NCBI GenBank assembly: GCA_950097015.1
Contig: CATNEN010000030.1
Location: 4,821,001 to 4,885,000 of the forward strand
DNA from: Macrostomum hystrix
Taxonomy: Eukaryota; Platyhelminthes; Macrostomidae
Direction: 5' to 3'
DNA: 64,000 nt
Shown here: positions 1-9,090 of the stretch, in pieces
Position numbering within the stretch: the first letter of the stretch is position 1
How the letters are laid out: each line of letters opens with the position of its first letter
Program-made: the position numbers and the translations under genes
The notes under the pieces: generated by a model
Seen by the model: only the letters and a program-made list of their open reading frames with translations
Told to the model about the DNA's origin: nothing
Database searches by the model: none

Positions 1-610
1 CTTTTCTCATGAATCGTAGTTACTTGCTACATAAGCACTTGAAGCTGGCTTTCACAGGTCTAGCTTCTTGCTTGACAATGAAGAGTTTTAAGAACAATTA
101 AAGCACCTTTTACGCGCTGAAGAACAGCTTGGCGCGTGCAGCTTGCAAGGAGTGCGTTCCGCTACTAATTCAGCACAGAGTATTGGCGCTGATGAAAATT
201 TGCTGGATTGAAAAATGTGTTTAATATTACCAGCACTCACAGTGTGCAGCAAGATGGCAATGCAGGGCTGACATCGAGCTTGCGCTATATATAAGTTCCA
301 GCTAGCTTTTCTCATGAATCGTAGTTTGCTGCTTTATTAGCACTTAATGCAGGCTTTCACAGGTCTAGTTTCTTGCTTGACAATGAAGAGTTTTAAGAAC
401 AATTAAAGCACCTTTTACGCGCTGAAGAACAGCTTGGCGCGTGCAGCTTGCAAGGAGTGCGTTCCGCTACTAATTCAGCACAGAGTATTGGCGCTGATGG
501 CAATTTGCTGGATTGAAAAATGTGTTTAATATTACCAGCACTCACAGTGTGCAGGAAGATGGCAATGCAGGGCTGACATCGAGCTTGCGCTATATATAAG
601 TTCCAGCTAG

Positions 611-935
611 CTTTTCTCATGAATCGTACTCGTAGTTTGCTGCTTTATCAGCACTTAATGCAGGCTTTCACAGGTCTAGCTTCTTGCTTGACAATGAACA
701 GTTTAAAGAACAATTTAAGCACATTTTACGCACTCAAGAACAGCTTGGCGCGTGCTGCTTGCAAGGAGTGCGTTTCGCTACTAATTCAGCACAGAGTATT
801 GGCGCTGATGGCAATTTGCTGGATTTAAAAAAGCCTTCACGTTTACCAACACTCACAGTGTGCAGTGCAGGGTGCAGTGCAGATGGTAATGCAGGGAAAA
901 CATCGAAGTGTGCGCTGTAAATAAGTTCCAGCTAG
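611..935 (+). repeat. B-type monomer (319 bp plus 6-bp insertion)
   Basis: Example of the B subtype. Its first two thirds match the A monomer. After 'TTTGCTGGAT' it changes to 'TTAAAAAAGCCTTCACG' and carries a GTGCAGTGCAGGGTGCAG repeat before 'ATGGTAATGCAGGG', then GAAAACATCGAAG instead of GCTGACATCGAG. The net gain is 14 bp. Other left-hand B monomers are 1,546-1,864, 2,786-3,104, 3,715-4,039, 4,650-4,968 and 5,579-5,897. Each is followed by a monomer beginning with the GTTACTTGCTACATAAGCAC variant, so the junction is inherited as a unit. This copy also carries GTACTCGTA at 626-634. Confidence 0.88.
626..634 (+). other. Footprint-like 6-bp micro-insertion (GTACTCGTA)
   Basis: Where other monomers read ATCGTAGTTTG, this one reads ATCGTACTCGTAGTTTG, that is TA-CTCG-TA in place of TA. 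The same insertion is in the duplicate at 3,730-3,738. Its 9-mer is the exact reverse complement of the insertion at 30,072. This form (a TA duplication around a few extra bases) resembles an excision scar of a TA-targeting transposon, but slippage is also possible. Confidence 0.45.
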
Positions 936-2759
936 CTTTTCTCATGAATCGTAGTTACTTGCTACATAAGCACTTGAAGCTGGCTTTCACAGGTCTAGCT
1001 TCTTGCTTGACAATGAAGAGTTTTAAGAACAATTAAAGCACCTTTTACGCGCTGAAGAACAGCTTGGCGCGTGCTGCTTGCAAGGAGTGCGTTCCGCTAC
1101 TAATTCAGCACAGAGTATTGGCGCTGATGGAAATTGGCTGGATTGAAAAATGTGTTTAATATTACCAGCACTCACAGTGTGCAGGAAGATGGCAATGCAG
1201 GGCTGACATCGAGCTTGCGCTATATATAAGTTCCAGCTAGCTTTTCTCATGAATCGTAGTTTGCTGCTTTATTAGCACTTAATGCAGGCTTTCACAGGTC
1301 TAGCTTCTTGCTTGACAATGAAGAGTTTTAAGAACAATTAAAGCACCTTTTACGCGCTGAAGAACAGCTTGGCGCGTGCAGCTTGCAAGGAGTGCGTTCC
1401 GCTACTAATTCAGCACAGAGTATTGGCGCTGATGGCAATTTGCTGGATTGAAAAATGTGTTTAATATTACCAGCACTCACAGTGTGCAGGAAGATGGCAA
1501 TGCAGGGCTGACATCGAGCTTGCGCTATTTAGAAGTTCCAGCTAGCTTTTCTCATGAATCGTAGTTTGCTGCTTTATCAGCACTTAATGCAGGCTTTCAC
1601 AGGTCTAGCTTCTTGCTTGACAATGAACAGTTTAAAGAACAATTAAAGCACATTTAACGCGCTCAAGAACAGCTTGGCGCGTGCTGCTTGCAAGGAGTGC
1701 GTTTCGCTACTAATTCAGCACAGAGTATTGGCGCTGATGGCAATTTGCTGGATTTAAAAAAGCCTTCACGTTTACCAACACTCACAGTGTGCAGTGCAGG
1801 GTGCAGTGCAGATGGTAATGCAGGGAAAACATCGAAGTGTGCGCTGTAAATAAGTTCCAGCAAGCTTTTCTCATGAATCGTAGTTACTTGCTACATAAGC
1901 ACTTGAAGCTGGCTTTCACAGGTCTAGCTTCTTGCTTGACAATGAAGAGTTTTAAGAACAATTAAAGCACCTTTTACGCGCTGAAGAACAGCTTGGCGCG
2001 TGCTGCTTGCAAAGAGTGTGTTACGCTGCTAATTCAGCAGAGTATTGGCGCTGATGGCCATTTGCTGGATTGAAAAATGTGTTGAACATTACCAGCACTC
2101 ACAGTGTGCAGGAAGATGACAATGCAGGGCTGACATCGAGCTTGCGCTATAAATTATTTCCAGCTAGCTTTTCTCATGAATCGTAGTTTGCTGCTTTATT
2201 AGCACTTAATACAGGCTTTCACAGGTCTAGCTTCTTGCTTGACAATGAAGAGTTGTAAGAACAAATAAAGCACCTTTTACGCGCTCAAGAACAGCTTGGC
2301 GCGTTCTGCTTGCAGGGAGTGCGTTACGCTGCTAATTCAGCACAGAGTATTGGCGCTGATGGCAATTTGCTGGATTGAAAAATTTGTTCAAAATTACCAG
2401 CACTCACAGTGTGCAGGAAGATGGCAATGCAGGGCTGACATCGAGCTTGCGCTATATATAAGTTCCAGCTAGCTTTTCTCATGAATCGTAGTTTGCTGCT
2501 TTATTAGCACTTAATACAGGCTTTCACAGGTCTAGCTTCTTGCTTGACAATGAAGAGTTTGAAGAACAATTAAAGCACCATTTACGCGCTGAAGAACAGC
2601 TTGGCGCGTGCTGCTTGCAAGGAGTGCATTACGCTGCTAATTAAGCACAGAGTATTGGCGCTGATGGAAATTTGCTGGATTGAAAAATGTGTTTAACATT
2701 TCCAGCACTCACAGTGTGCAGGAAGATGGCAATGCAGGGCTGACATCGAGCTTGCGCTA

Positions 2760-2773
2760 TATACGCTCGTATA
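2760..2773 (+). other. Footprint-like 8-bp micro-insertion (TATACGCTCGTATA)
   Basis: The usual CTATATATAAG is replaced by CTATATACGCTCGTATAAG, which is TA-CGCTCG-TA in place of TA. The 14-mer is a near-perfect palindrome. It is duplicated with its block at 6,793-6,806. It shares CTCGTA with the insertion at 626. It splits the TATA-like motif of this monomer. Confidence 0.45.
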
Positions 2774-3104
2774 AGTTCCAGCTTGCTTTTCTCATGAATC
2801 GTAGTTTGCTGCTTTATTAGCACTTAATGCAGGCCTTCACAGGTCTAGCTTCTTGCTTGACAATGAAGAGTTTAAAGAACAATTAAAGCACCTTTTACGC
2901 GCTGAAGAACAGCTTGGCGCGTGCTGCTTGCAAGGAGTGCGTTTCGCTACTAATTCAGCACAGAGTATTGGCGCTGATGGCAATTTGCTGGATTTAAAAA
3001 AGCCTTCACGTTTACCAACACTCACAGTGTGCAGTGCAGGGTGCAGTGCAGATGGTAATGCAGGGAAAACATCGAAGTGTGCGCTGTAAATAAGTTCCAG
3101 CTAG

Positions 3105-6100
3105 CTTTTCTCATGAATCGTAGTTACTTGCTACATAAGCACTTGAAGCTGGCTTTCACAGGTCTAGCTTCTTGCTTGACAATGAAGAGTTTTAAGAACA
3201 ATTAAAGCACCTTTTACGCGCTGAAGAACAGCTTGGCGCGTGCAGCTTGCAAGGAGTGCGTTCCGCTACTAATTCAGCACAGAGTATTGGCGCTGATGAA
3301 AATTTGCTGGATTGAAAAATGTGTTTAATATTACCAGCACTCACAGTGTGCAGCAAGATGGCAATGCAGGGCTGACATCGAGCTTGCGCTATATATAAGT
3401 TCCAGCTAGCTTTTCTCATGAATCGTAGTTTGCTGCTTTATTAGCACTTAATGCAGGCTTTCACAGGTCTAGTTTCTTGCTTGACAATGAAGAGTTTTAA
3501 GAACAATTAAAGCACCTTTTACGCGCTGAAGAACAGCTTGGCGCGTGCAGCTTGCAAGGAGTGCGTTCCGCTACTAATTCAGCACAGAGTATTGGCGCTG
3601 ATGGCAATTTGCTGGATTGAAAAATGTGTTTAATATTACCAGCACTCACAGTGTGCAGGAAGATGGCAATGCAGGGCTGACATCGAGCTTGCGCTATATA
3701 TAAGTTCCAGCTAGCTTTTCTCATGAATCGTACTCGTAGTTTGCTGCTTTATCAGCACTTAATGCAGGCTTTCACAGGTCTAGCTTCTTGCTTGACAATG
3801 AACAGTTTAAAGAACAATTTAAGCACATTTTACGCACTCAAGAACAGCTTGGCGCGTGCTGCTTGCAAGGAGTGCGTTTCGCTACTAATTCAGCACAGAG
3901 TATTGGCGCTGATGGCAATTTGCTGGATTTAAAAAAGCCTTCACGTTTACCAACACTCACAGTGTGCAGTGCAGGGTGCAGTGCAGATGGTAATGCAGGG
4001 AAAACATCGAAGTGTGCGCTGTAAATAAGTTCCAGCTAGCTTTTCTCATGAATCGTAGTTACTTGCTACATAAGCACTTGAAGCTGGCTTTCACAGGTCT
4101 AGCTTCTTGCTTGACAATGAAGAGTTTTAAGAACAATTAAAGCACCTTTTACGCGCTGAAGAACAGCTTGGCGCGTGCTGCTTGCAAGGAGTGCGTTCCG
4201 CTACTAATTCAGCACAGAGTATTGGCGCTGATGGAAATTGGCTGGATTGAAAAATGTGTTTAATATTACCAGCACTCACAGTGTGCAGGAAGATGGCAAT
4301 GCAGGGCTGACATCGAGCTTGCGCTATATATAAGTTCCAGCTAGCTTTTCTCATGAATCGTAGTTTGCTGCTTTATTAGCACTTAATGCAGGCTTTCACA
4401 GGTCTAGCTTCTTGCTTGACAATGAAGAGTTTTAAGAACAATTAAAGCACCTTTTACGCGCTGAAGAACAGCTTGGCGCGTGCAGCTTGCAAGGAGTGCG
4501 TTCCGCTACTAATTCAGCACAGAGTATTGGCGCTGATGGCAATTTGCTGGATTGAAAAATGTGTTTAATATTACCAGCACTCACAGTGTGCAGGAAGATG
4601 GCAATGCAGGGCTGACATCGAGCTTGCGCTATTTAGAAGTTCCAGCTAGCTTTTCTCATGAATCGTAGTTTGCTGCTTTATCAGCACTTAATGCAGGCTT
4701 TCACAGGTCTAGCTTCTTGCTTGACAATGAACAGTTTAAAGAACAATTAAAGCACATTTTACGCACTCAAGAACAGCTTGGCGCGTGCTGCTTGCAAGGA
4801 GTGCGTTTCGCTACTAATTCAGCACAGAGTATTGGCGCTGATGGCAATTTGCTGGATTTAAAAAAGCCTTCACGTTTACCAACACTCACAGTGTGCAGTG
4901 CAGGGTGCAGTGCAGATGGTAATGCAGGGAAAACATCGAAGTGTGCGCTGTAAATAAGTTCCAGCTAGCTTTTCTCATGAATCGTAGTTACTTGCTACAT
5001 AAGCACTTGAAGCTGGCTTTCACAGGTCTAGCTTCTTGCTTGACAATGAAGAGTTTTAAGAACAATTAAAGCACCTTTTACGCGCTGAAGAACAGCTTGG
5101 CGCGTGCTGCTTGCAAGGAGTGCGTTCCGCTACTAATTCAGCACAGAGTATTGGCGCTGATGGAAATTGGCTGGATTGAAAAATGTGTTTAATATTACCA
5201 GCACTCACAGTGTGCAGGAAGATGGCAATGCAGGGCTGACATCGAGCTTGCGCTATATATAAGTTCCAGCTAGCTTTTCTCATGAATCGTAGTTTGCTGC
5301 TTTATTAGCACTTAATGCAGGCTTTCACAGGTCTAGCTTCTTGCTTGACAATGAAGAGTTTTAAGAACAATTAAAGCACCTTTTACGCGCTGAAGAACAG
5401 CTTGGCGCGTGCAGCTTGCAAGGAGTGCGTTCCGCTACTAATTCAGCACAGAGTATTGGCGCTGATGGCAATTTGCTGGATTGAAAAATGTGTTTAATAT
5501 TACCAGCACTCACAGTGTGCAGGAAGATGGCAATGCAGGGCTGACATCGAGCTTGCGCTATTTAGAAGTTCCAGCTAGCTTTTCTCATGAATCGTAGTTT
5601 GCTGCTTTATCAGCACTTAATGCAGGCTTTCACAGGTCTAGCTTCTTGCTTGACAATGAACAGTTTAAAGAACAATTAAAGCACATTTTACGCGCTCAAG
5701 AACAGCTTGGCGCGTGCTGCTTGCAAGGAGTGCGTTTCGCTACTAATTCAGCACAGAGTATTGGCGCTGATGGCAATTTGCTGGATTTAAAAAAGCCTTC
5801 ACGTTTACCAACACTCACAGTGTGCAGTGCAGGGTGCAGTGCAGATGGTAATGCAGGGAAAACATCGAAGTGTGCGCTGTAAATAAGTTCCAGCAAGCTT
5901 TTCTCATGAATCGTAGTTACTTGCTACATAAGCACTTGAAGCTGGCTTTCACAGGTCTAGCTTCTTGCTTGACAATGAAGAGTTTTAAGAACAATTAAAG
6001 CACCTTTTACGCGCTGAAGAACAGCTTGGCGCGTGCTGCTTGCAAAGAGTGTGTTACGCTGCTAATTCAGCAGAGTATTGGCGCTGATGGCCATTTGCTG

Positions 6101-6818
6101 GATTGAAAAATGTGTTGAACATTACCAGCACTCACAGTGTGCAGGAAGATGACAATGCAGGGCTGACATCGAGCTTGCGCTATAAATTATTTCCAGCTAG
6201 CTTTTCTCATGAATCGTAGTTTGCTGCTTTATTAGCACTTAATACAGGCTTTCACAGGTCTAGCTTCTTGCTTGACAATGAAGAGTTGTAAGAACAAATA
6301 AAGCACCTTTTACGCGCTCAAGAACAGCTTGGCGCGTTCTGCTTGCAGGGAGTGCGTTACGCTGCTAATTCAGCACAGAGTATTGGCGCTGATGGCAATT
6401 TGCTGGATTGAAAAATTTGTTCAAAATTACCAGCACTCACAGTGTGCAGGAAGATGGCAATGCAGGGCTGACATCGAGCTTGTGCTATATATAAGTTCCA
6501 GCTAGCTTTTCTCATGAATCGTAGTTTGCTGCTTTATTAGCACTTAATACAGGCTTTCACAGGTCTAGCTTCTTGCTTGACAATGAAGAGTTTGAAGAAC
6601 AATTAAAGCACCATTTACGCGCTGAAGAACAGCTTGGCGCGTGCTGCTTGCAAGGAGTGCATTACGCTGCTAATTAAGCACAGAGTATTGGCGCTGATGG
6701 AAATTTGCTGGATTGAAAAATGTGTTTAACATTTCCAGCACTCACAGTGTGCAGGAAGATGGCAATGCAGGGCTGACATCGAGCTTGCGCTATATACGCT
6801 CGTATAAGTTCCAGCTTG
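3105..6818 (+). repeat. Ten-monomer block, second copy with an extra trimer
   Basis: 3,105 to about 4,740 matches 1 to about 1,640 at an offset of 3,104, including the 6-bp insertion (626 and 3,730). From about 5,674 onward the match is to 1,641 onward at an offset of 4,033, that is 3,104 + 929, including the 8-bp insertion (2,764 and 6,797). The extra 929 bp is one A-A-B trimer. The pairing with the first copy ends near 6,973, where this copy continues as A type (GTGCATTACG) but the first copy switches to B type at 2,941 (GTGCGTTTCG). These steps are classic signs of unequal exchange. Confidence 0.88.
4040..5897 (+). repeat. 929-bp A-A-B trimer, two tandem copies
   Basis: Two adjacent trimers, 4,040-4,968 and 4,969-5,897, each made of monomers of 305, 305 and 319 bp. 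The same trimer occurs once at 936-1,864, and a 935-bp version with a 6-bp insertion in its B monomer occurs at 1-935 and 3,105-4,039. The two copies here appear almost identical; I noticed ACGCACTC versus ACGCGCTC near 4,760 and 5,690, and a CTAGC/CAAGC change at the end of the second. This is the local unit whose extra copy lengthens the second ten-monomer block. Confidence 0.87.
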
Positions 6819-7733
6819 CTTTTCTCATGAATCGTAGTTTGCTGCTTTATTAGCACTTAATGCAGGCCTTCACAGGTCTAGCTTCTTGCTTGACAATGAA
6901 GAGTTTAAAGAACAATTAAAGCACCTTTTACGCGCTGAAGAACAGCTTGGCGCGTGCTGCTTGCAAGGAGTGCATTACGCTGCTAATTCAGCACGGAGTA
7001 TTGGCGCTGATGGAAATTTGCTGGATTGAAAAATGTGTTTCACATTTCCAGCACTCACAGTGTGCAGGAAGATGGCAATGCAGGGCTAACATCGAGCTTG
7101 CGCTATATATAAGTTCCAGCTAGCTTTTCTCATGAATCGTAGTTTGCTGCTTTATTAGCACTTAATACAGGCTTTCACAGGTCTAGCTTCTTGCTTGACA
7201 ATGAAGAGTTTAAAGAACAATTAAAGCACATTTTACGCGCTCAAGAACAGCTTGGCGCGTGCTGCTTGCAAAGAGTGCGTTACGCTGCTAATTCAGCACA
7301 GAGTATTGGCGCTGATGGCAATTTGCTGGATTGAAAAATGTGTTTAATATTACCAGCACTCACAGTGTGCAGGAAGATGGCAATGCAGGAAAGACATCGA
7401 GCTTGCGCTATATATAAGTTCCAGCTAGCTTTTCTCATGAATCGTAGTTTGCTGCTTTATTAGCACTTAATACAGGCTTTCACAGGTCTAGCTTCTTGCT
7501 TGACAATGAAGAGTTTAAAGAACAATTAAAGCACATTTTACGCGCTCAAGAACAGCTTGGCGCGTGCTGCTTGCAAGGAGTGCGTTACGCTGCTATTTCA
7601 GCACAGAGTATTGGCGCTCATCGCAATTTGCTGGATTGAAAAATGTGTTTAACATTTCCAGCACTCACAGTGTGCAGGAAGATGGCAATGCAGGGCTGAC
7701 ATCGAGCTTGCGCTATATATAAGTTCCAGCTAG
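6819..7733 (+). repeat. Transitional run of plain A monomers
   Basis: Three A monomers (starts 6,819, 7,124 and 7,429) without B segments and without 49-bp modules. They separate the left B-containing domain from the module-containing interior. No gene or other feature is visible. Confidence 0.8.
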
Positions 7734-7782
7734 CTTTTCTCATGAATCGTAGTTTGCTGCTTTATTTATAAGTTCTAGCTAG
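7734..7782 (+). repeat. First 49-bp truncated monomer (module)
   Basis: The module runs from CTTTTCTCATGAATCG to GCTTTAT and then jumps to TTATAAGTTCTAGCTAG before the next monomer starts at 7,783. It is the first ~36 bases of a monomer fused to its last ~13, so 256 bp are missing. The breakpoints share a short TTAT/TATA-like microhomology (CTTTATTAG and CTATATATAAG). Because the breakpoint is the same throughout the array, all ~95 modules probably descend from one deletion event and then spread by unequal exchange. Each module adds one extra TATAAG motif and one extra ATG. Confidence 0.88.
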
Positions 7783-8824
7783 CTTTTCTCATTAATCGTA
7801 GTTTGCTGCTTTATTAGCACTTAATACAGGCTTTCACAGGTCTAGCTTCTTGCTTGACAATGAAGAGTTTTAAGAACAATTAAAGCACCTTTTACGCGCT
7901 CAAGAACAGCTTGTCGCGTGCTACTTGCACGGAGTGCGTTACGCTGCTATTTCAGCACAGAGCATAGGCGCTGATGGCAATTTGCTGGATTGAAAAATGT
8001 GTTTAACATTACCAGCACTCACAGTGTGCAGGAAGATGGCAATGCAGGGCCGACATCGAGCTTGCGCCATATATAAGTTCCATCAAGCTTTTCTCATGAA
8101 TCGTAGTTTGCTGCTTTATTTATAAGTTCTAGCTAGCTTTTCTCATGAATCGTAGTTTGCTGCTTTATTAGCACTTAATACAGGCTTTCACAGGTCTAGC
8201 TTCTTGCTTGACAATGAAGAGTTTTAAGAACAATTAAAGCACCTTTTACGCGCAGAAGAACAGCTTGGCGCGTGCTGCTTGCAAGGAGTGCGTTACGCTG
8301 CTAATTCAGCACAGAGTATTGGCGCTGATGGCAATTTGCTGGATTGAAAAATGTGTTTAACATTACCAGCACTCACAGTGTGCAGGAAGATGGCAATGCA
8401 GGGCTGACATCGAGCTTGCGCTATATATAAGTTCCAGCTAGCTTTTCTCATGAATCGTAGTTTGCTGCTTTATTAGCACTTAATACAGGCTTTCACAGGT
8501 CTAGCTTCTTGCTTGACAATGAAGAGTTTTAAGAACAATTAAAGCACCTTTTACGCGCTCAAGAACAGCTTGTCGCGTGCTACTTGCAAGGAGTGCGTTA
8601 CGCTGCTATTTCATCACAGAGTATTGGCGCTCATCGCAATTTGCTGGATTGAAAAATGTGTTTAACATTTCCAGCACTGACAGTGTGCAGGAAGATGGCA
8701 ATGCAGGGCTGACATCGGGCTTGCGCTATATATAAGTTCCAGCTAGCTTTTCTCATGAATCGTAGTTTGCTGCTTTATTTATAAGTTCCAGCTAGCTTTT
8801 CTCATGAATCGTAGTTTGCTGCTT

Positions 8825-8839
8825 TATTAGCACTTAATA
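8825..8839 (+). other. Inverted repeat 1 of the monomer
   Basis: TATTA-GCACT-TAATA, a perfect 5-bp stem with a 5-base loop. In the CTCTATTATCACC subtype the stem stays (TATTA/TAATA) while the loop becomes TCACC. In the left-end TTAATGCAGG subtype the outer pair is lost. Confidence 0.4.
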
Positions 8840-8858
8840 CAGGCTTTCACAGGTCTAG

Positions 8859-8878
8859 CTTCTTGCTTGACAATGAAG
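8859..8878 (+). other. Inverted repeat 2 of the monomer
   Basis: CTTCTTG-CTTGA-CAATGAAG gives seven pairs with one bulged T. The common variants CTTAA and GTTAA change only the loop; the CTTCTGG variant breaks one pair. It overlaps the TTGACA motif. Confidence 0.4.
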
Positions 8879-8879
8879 A

Positions 8880-8899
8880 GTTTTAAGAACAATTAAAGC
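8880..8899 (+). other. Inverted repeat 3 of the monomer
   Basis: GTTTTAA-GAACAA-TTAAAGC, seven pairs counting one G-T, with a 6-base loop. The frequent variants GTTTGAA and GTTTAAA each break one pair without a compensating change, which argues against strong constraint on a structured RNA. Confidence 0.35.
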
Positions 8900-8906
8900 A
8901 CCTTTT

Positions 8907-8932
8907 ACGCGCTCAAGAACAGCTTGGCGCGT
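8907..8932 (+). other. Inverted repeat 4 of the monomer (GC-rich)
   Basis: ACGCGC and GCGCGT flank a 14-base loop, the strongest GC-rich dyad in the monomer. The GTCGCG subtype keeps five of the six pairs. The right-end GGCAAGTGC subtype destroys the stem. Confidence 0.4.
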
Positions 8933-9008
8933 GCTGCTTGCAAGGAGTGCGTTACGCTGCTAATTCAGCACAGAGTATTGGCGCTGATGGCAATTTGCTG
9001 GATTGAAA

Positions 9009-9023
9009 AATGTGTTTAACATT
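9009..9023 (+). other. Inverted repeat 5 of the monomer
   Basis: AATGT-GTTTA-ACATT, a perfect 5-bp stem. The left-end variant AATATT turns one pair into G-T. B monomers lack this element entirely because their sequence here is AAAAAAGCCTTCACG. Confidence 0.35.
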
Positions 9024-9080
9024 ACCAGCACTCACAGTGTGCAGGAAGATGGCAATGCAGGGCTGACATCGAGCTTGCGC

Positions 9081-9090
9081 TATATATAAG
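9081..9090 (+). promoter_or_regulatory. TATA-like motif repeated in every monomer and module
   Basis: TATATATAAG matches a eukaryotic TATA-box pattern and lies about 26 bp before the ATG of the next monomer. It recurs with each monomer and, as TTTATAAG, with each 49-bp module. It is altered in many copies (TATTTAGAAG, TAAATTATTTCC, CACATAAG), and the ATG opens only very short frames. It is recorded as a motif; promoter activity is not established. Confidence 0.2.

Larger units (their letters stand above)
1..3104 (+). repeat. Ten-monomer block, first copy
   Basis: Ten monomers starting at 1, 306, 611, 936, 1241, 1546, 1865, 2168, 2473 and 2786. Monomers at 611, 1546 and 2786 are B type. The block length of 3,104 equals 10 x 305 plus three 14-bp B extensions, a 6-bp insertion at 626-634, an 8-bp insertion at 2764-2771, and a 2-bp loss near 2030 (CAGCAGAG for CAGCACAGAG). 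It is followed directly by a second copy at 3,105. No 49-bp modules are present. Short ORFs of 60-78 codons on both strands are confined to single monomers and are not called genes. Confidence 0.9.

Noticed and set aside
88-315. Recurrent minus-strand ORF of about 75 codons, also at 393-620, 1,023-1,250, 3,192-3,419 and others
   Set aside because: It is the reverse complement of one monomer region and is open only in subtypes with GTTCCGCTAC; the common GTTACGCTGC monomers have a stop. It recurs because the monomer recurs. No homology or start signal is visible.
619-828. Plus-strand ORF of 69 codons starting MNRTRSLLLYQH, with LASC resembling a bacterial lipoprotein box
   Set aside because: The frame is closed in most monomers by TAG at TTTATTAG and by TAA in GAACAATTAA. 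The hydrophobic stretch contains Y, Q and H, there is no ribosome binding site, and the LASC match is four residues. Chance is sufficient.
8867-8899. Bacterial-type promoter with a perfect TTGACA -35
   Set aside because: No good -10 lies at 16-18 bp; the best is AACAAT at 15 bp. TTGACA is changed to TTAACA or TTGACT in whole subfamilies, so it is not under constraint.
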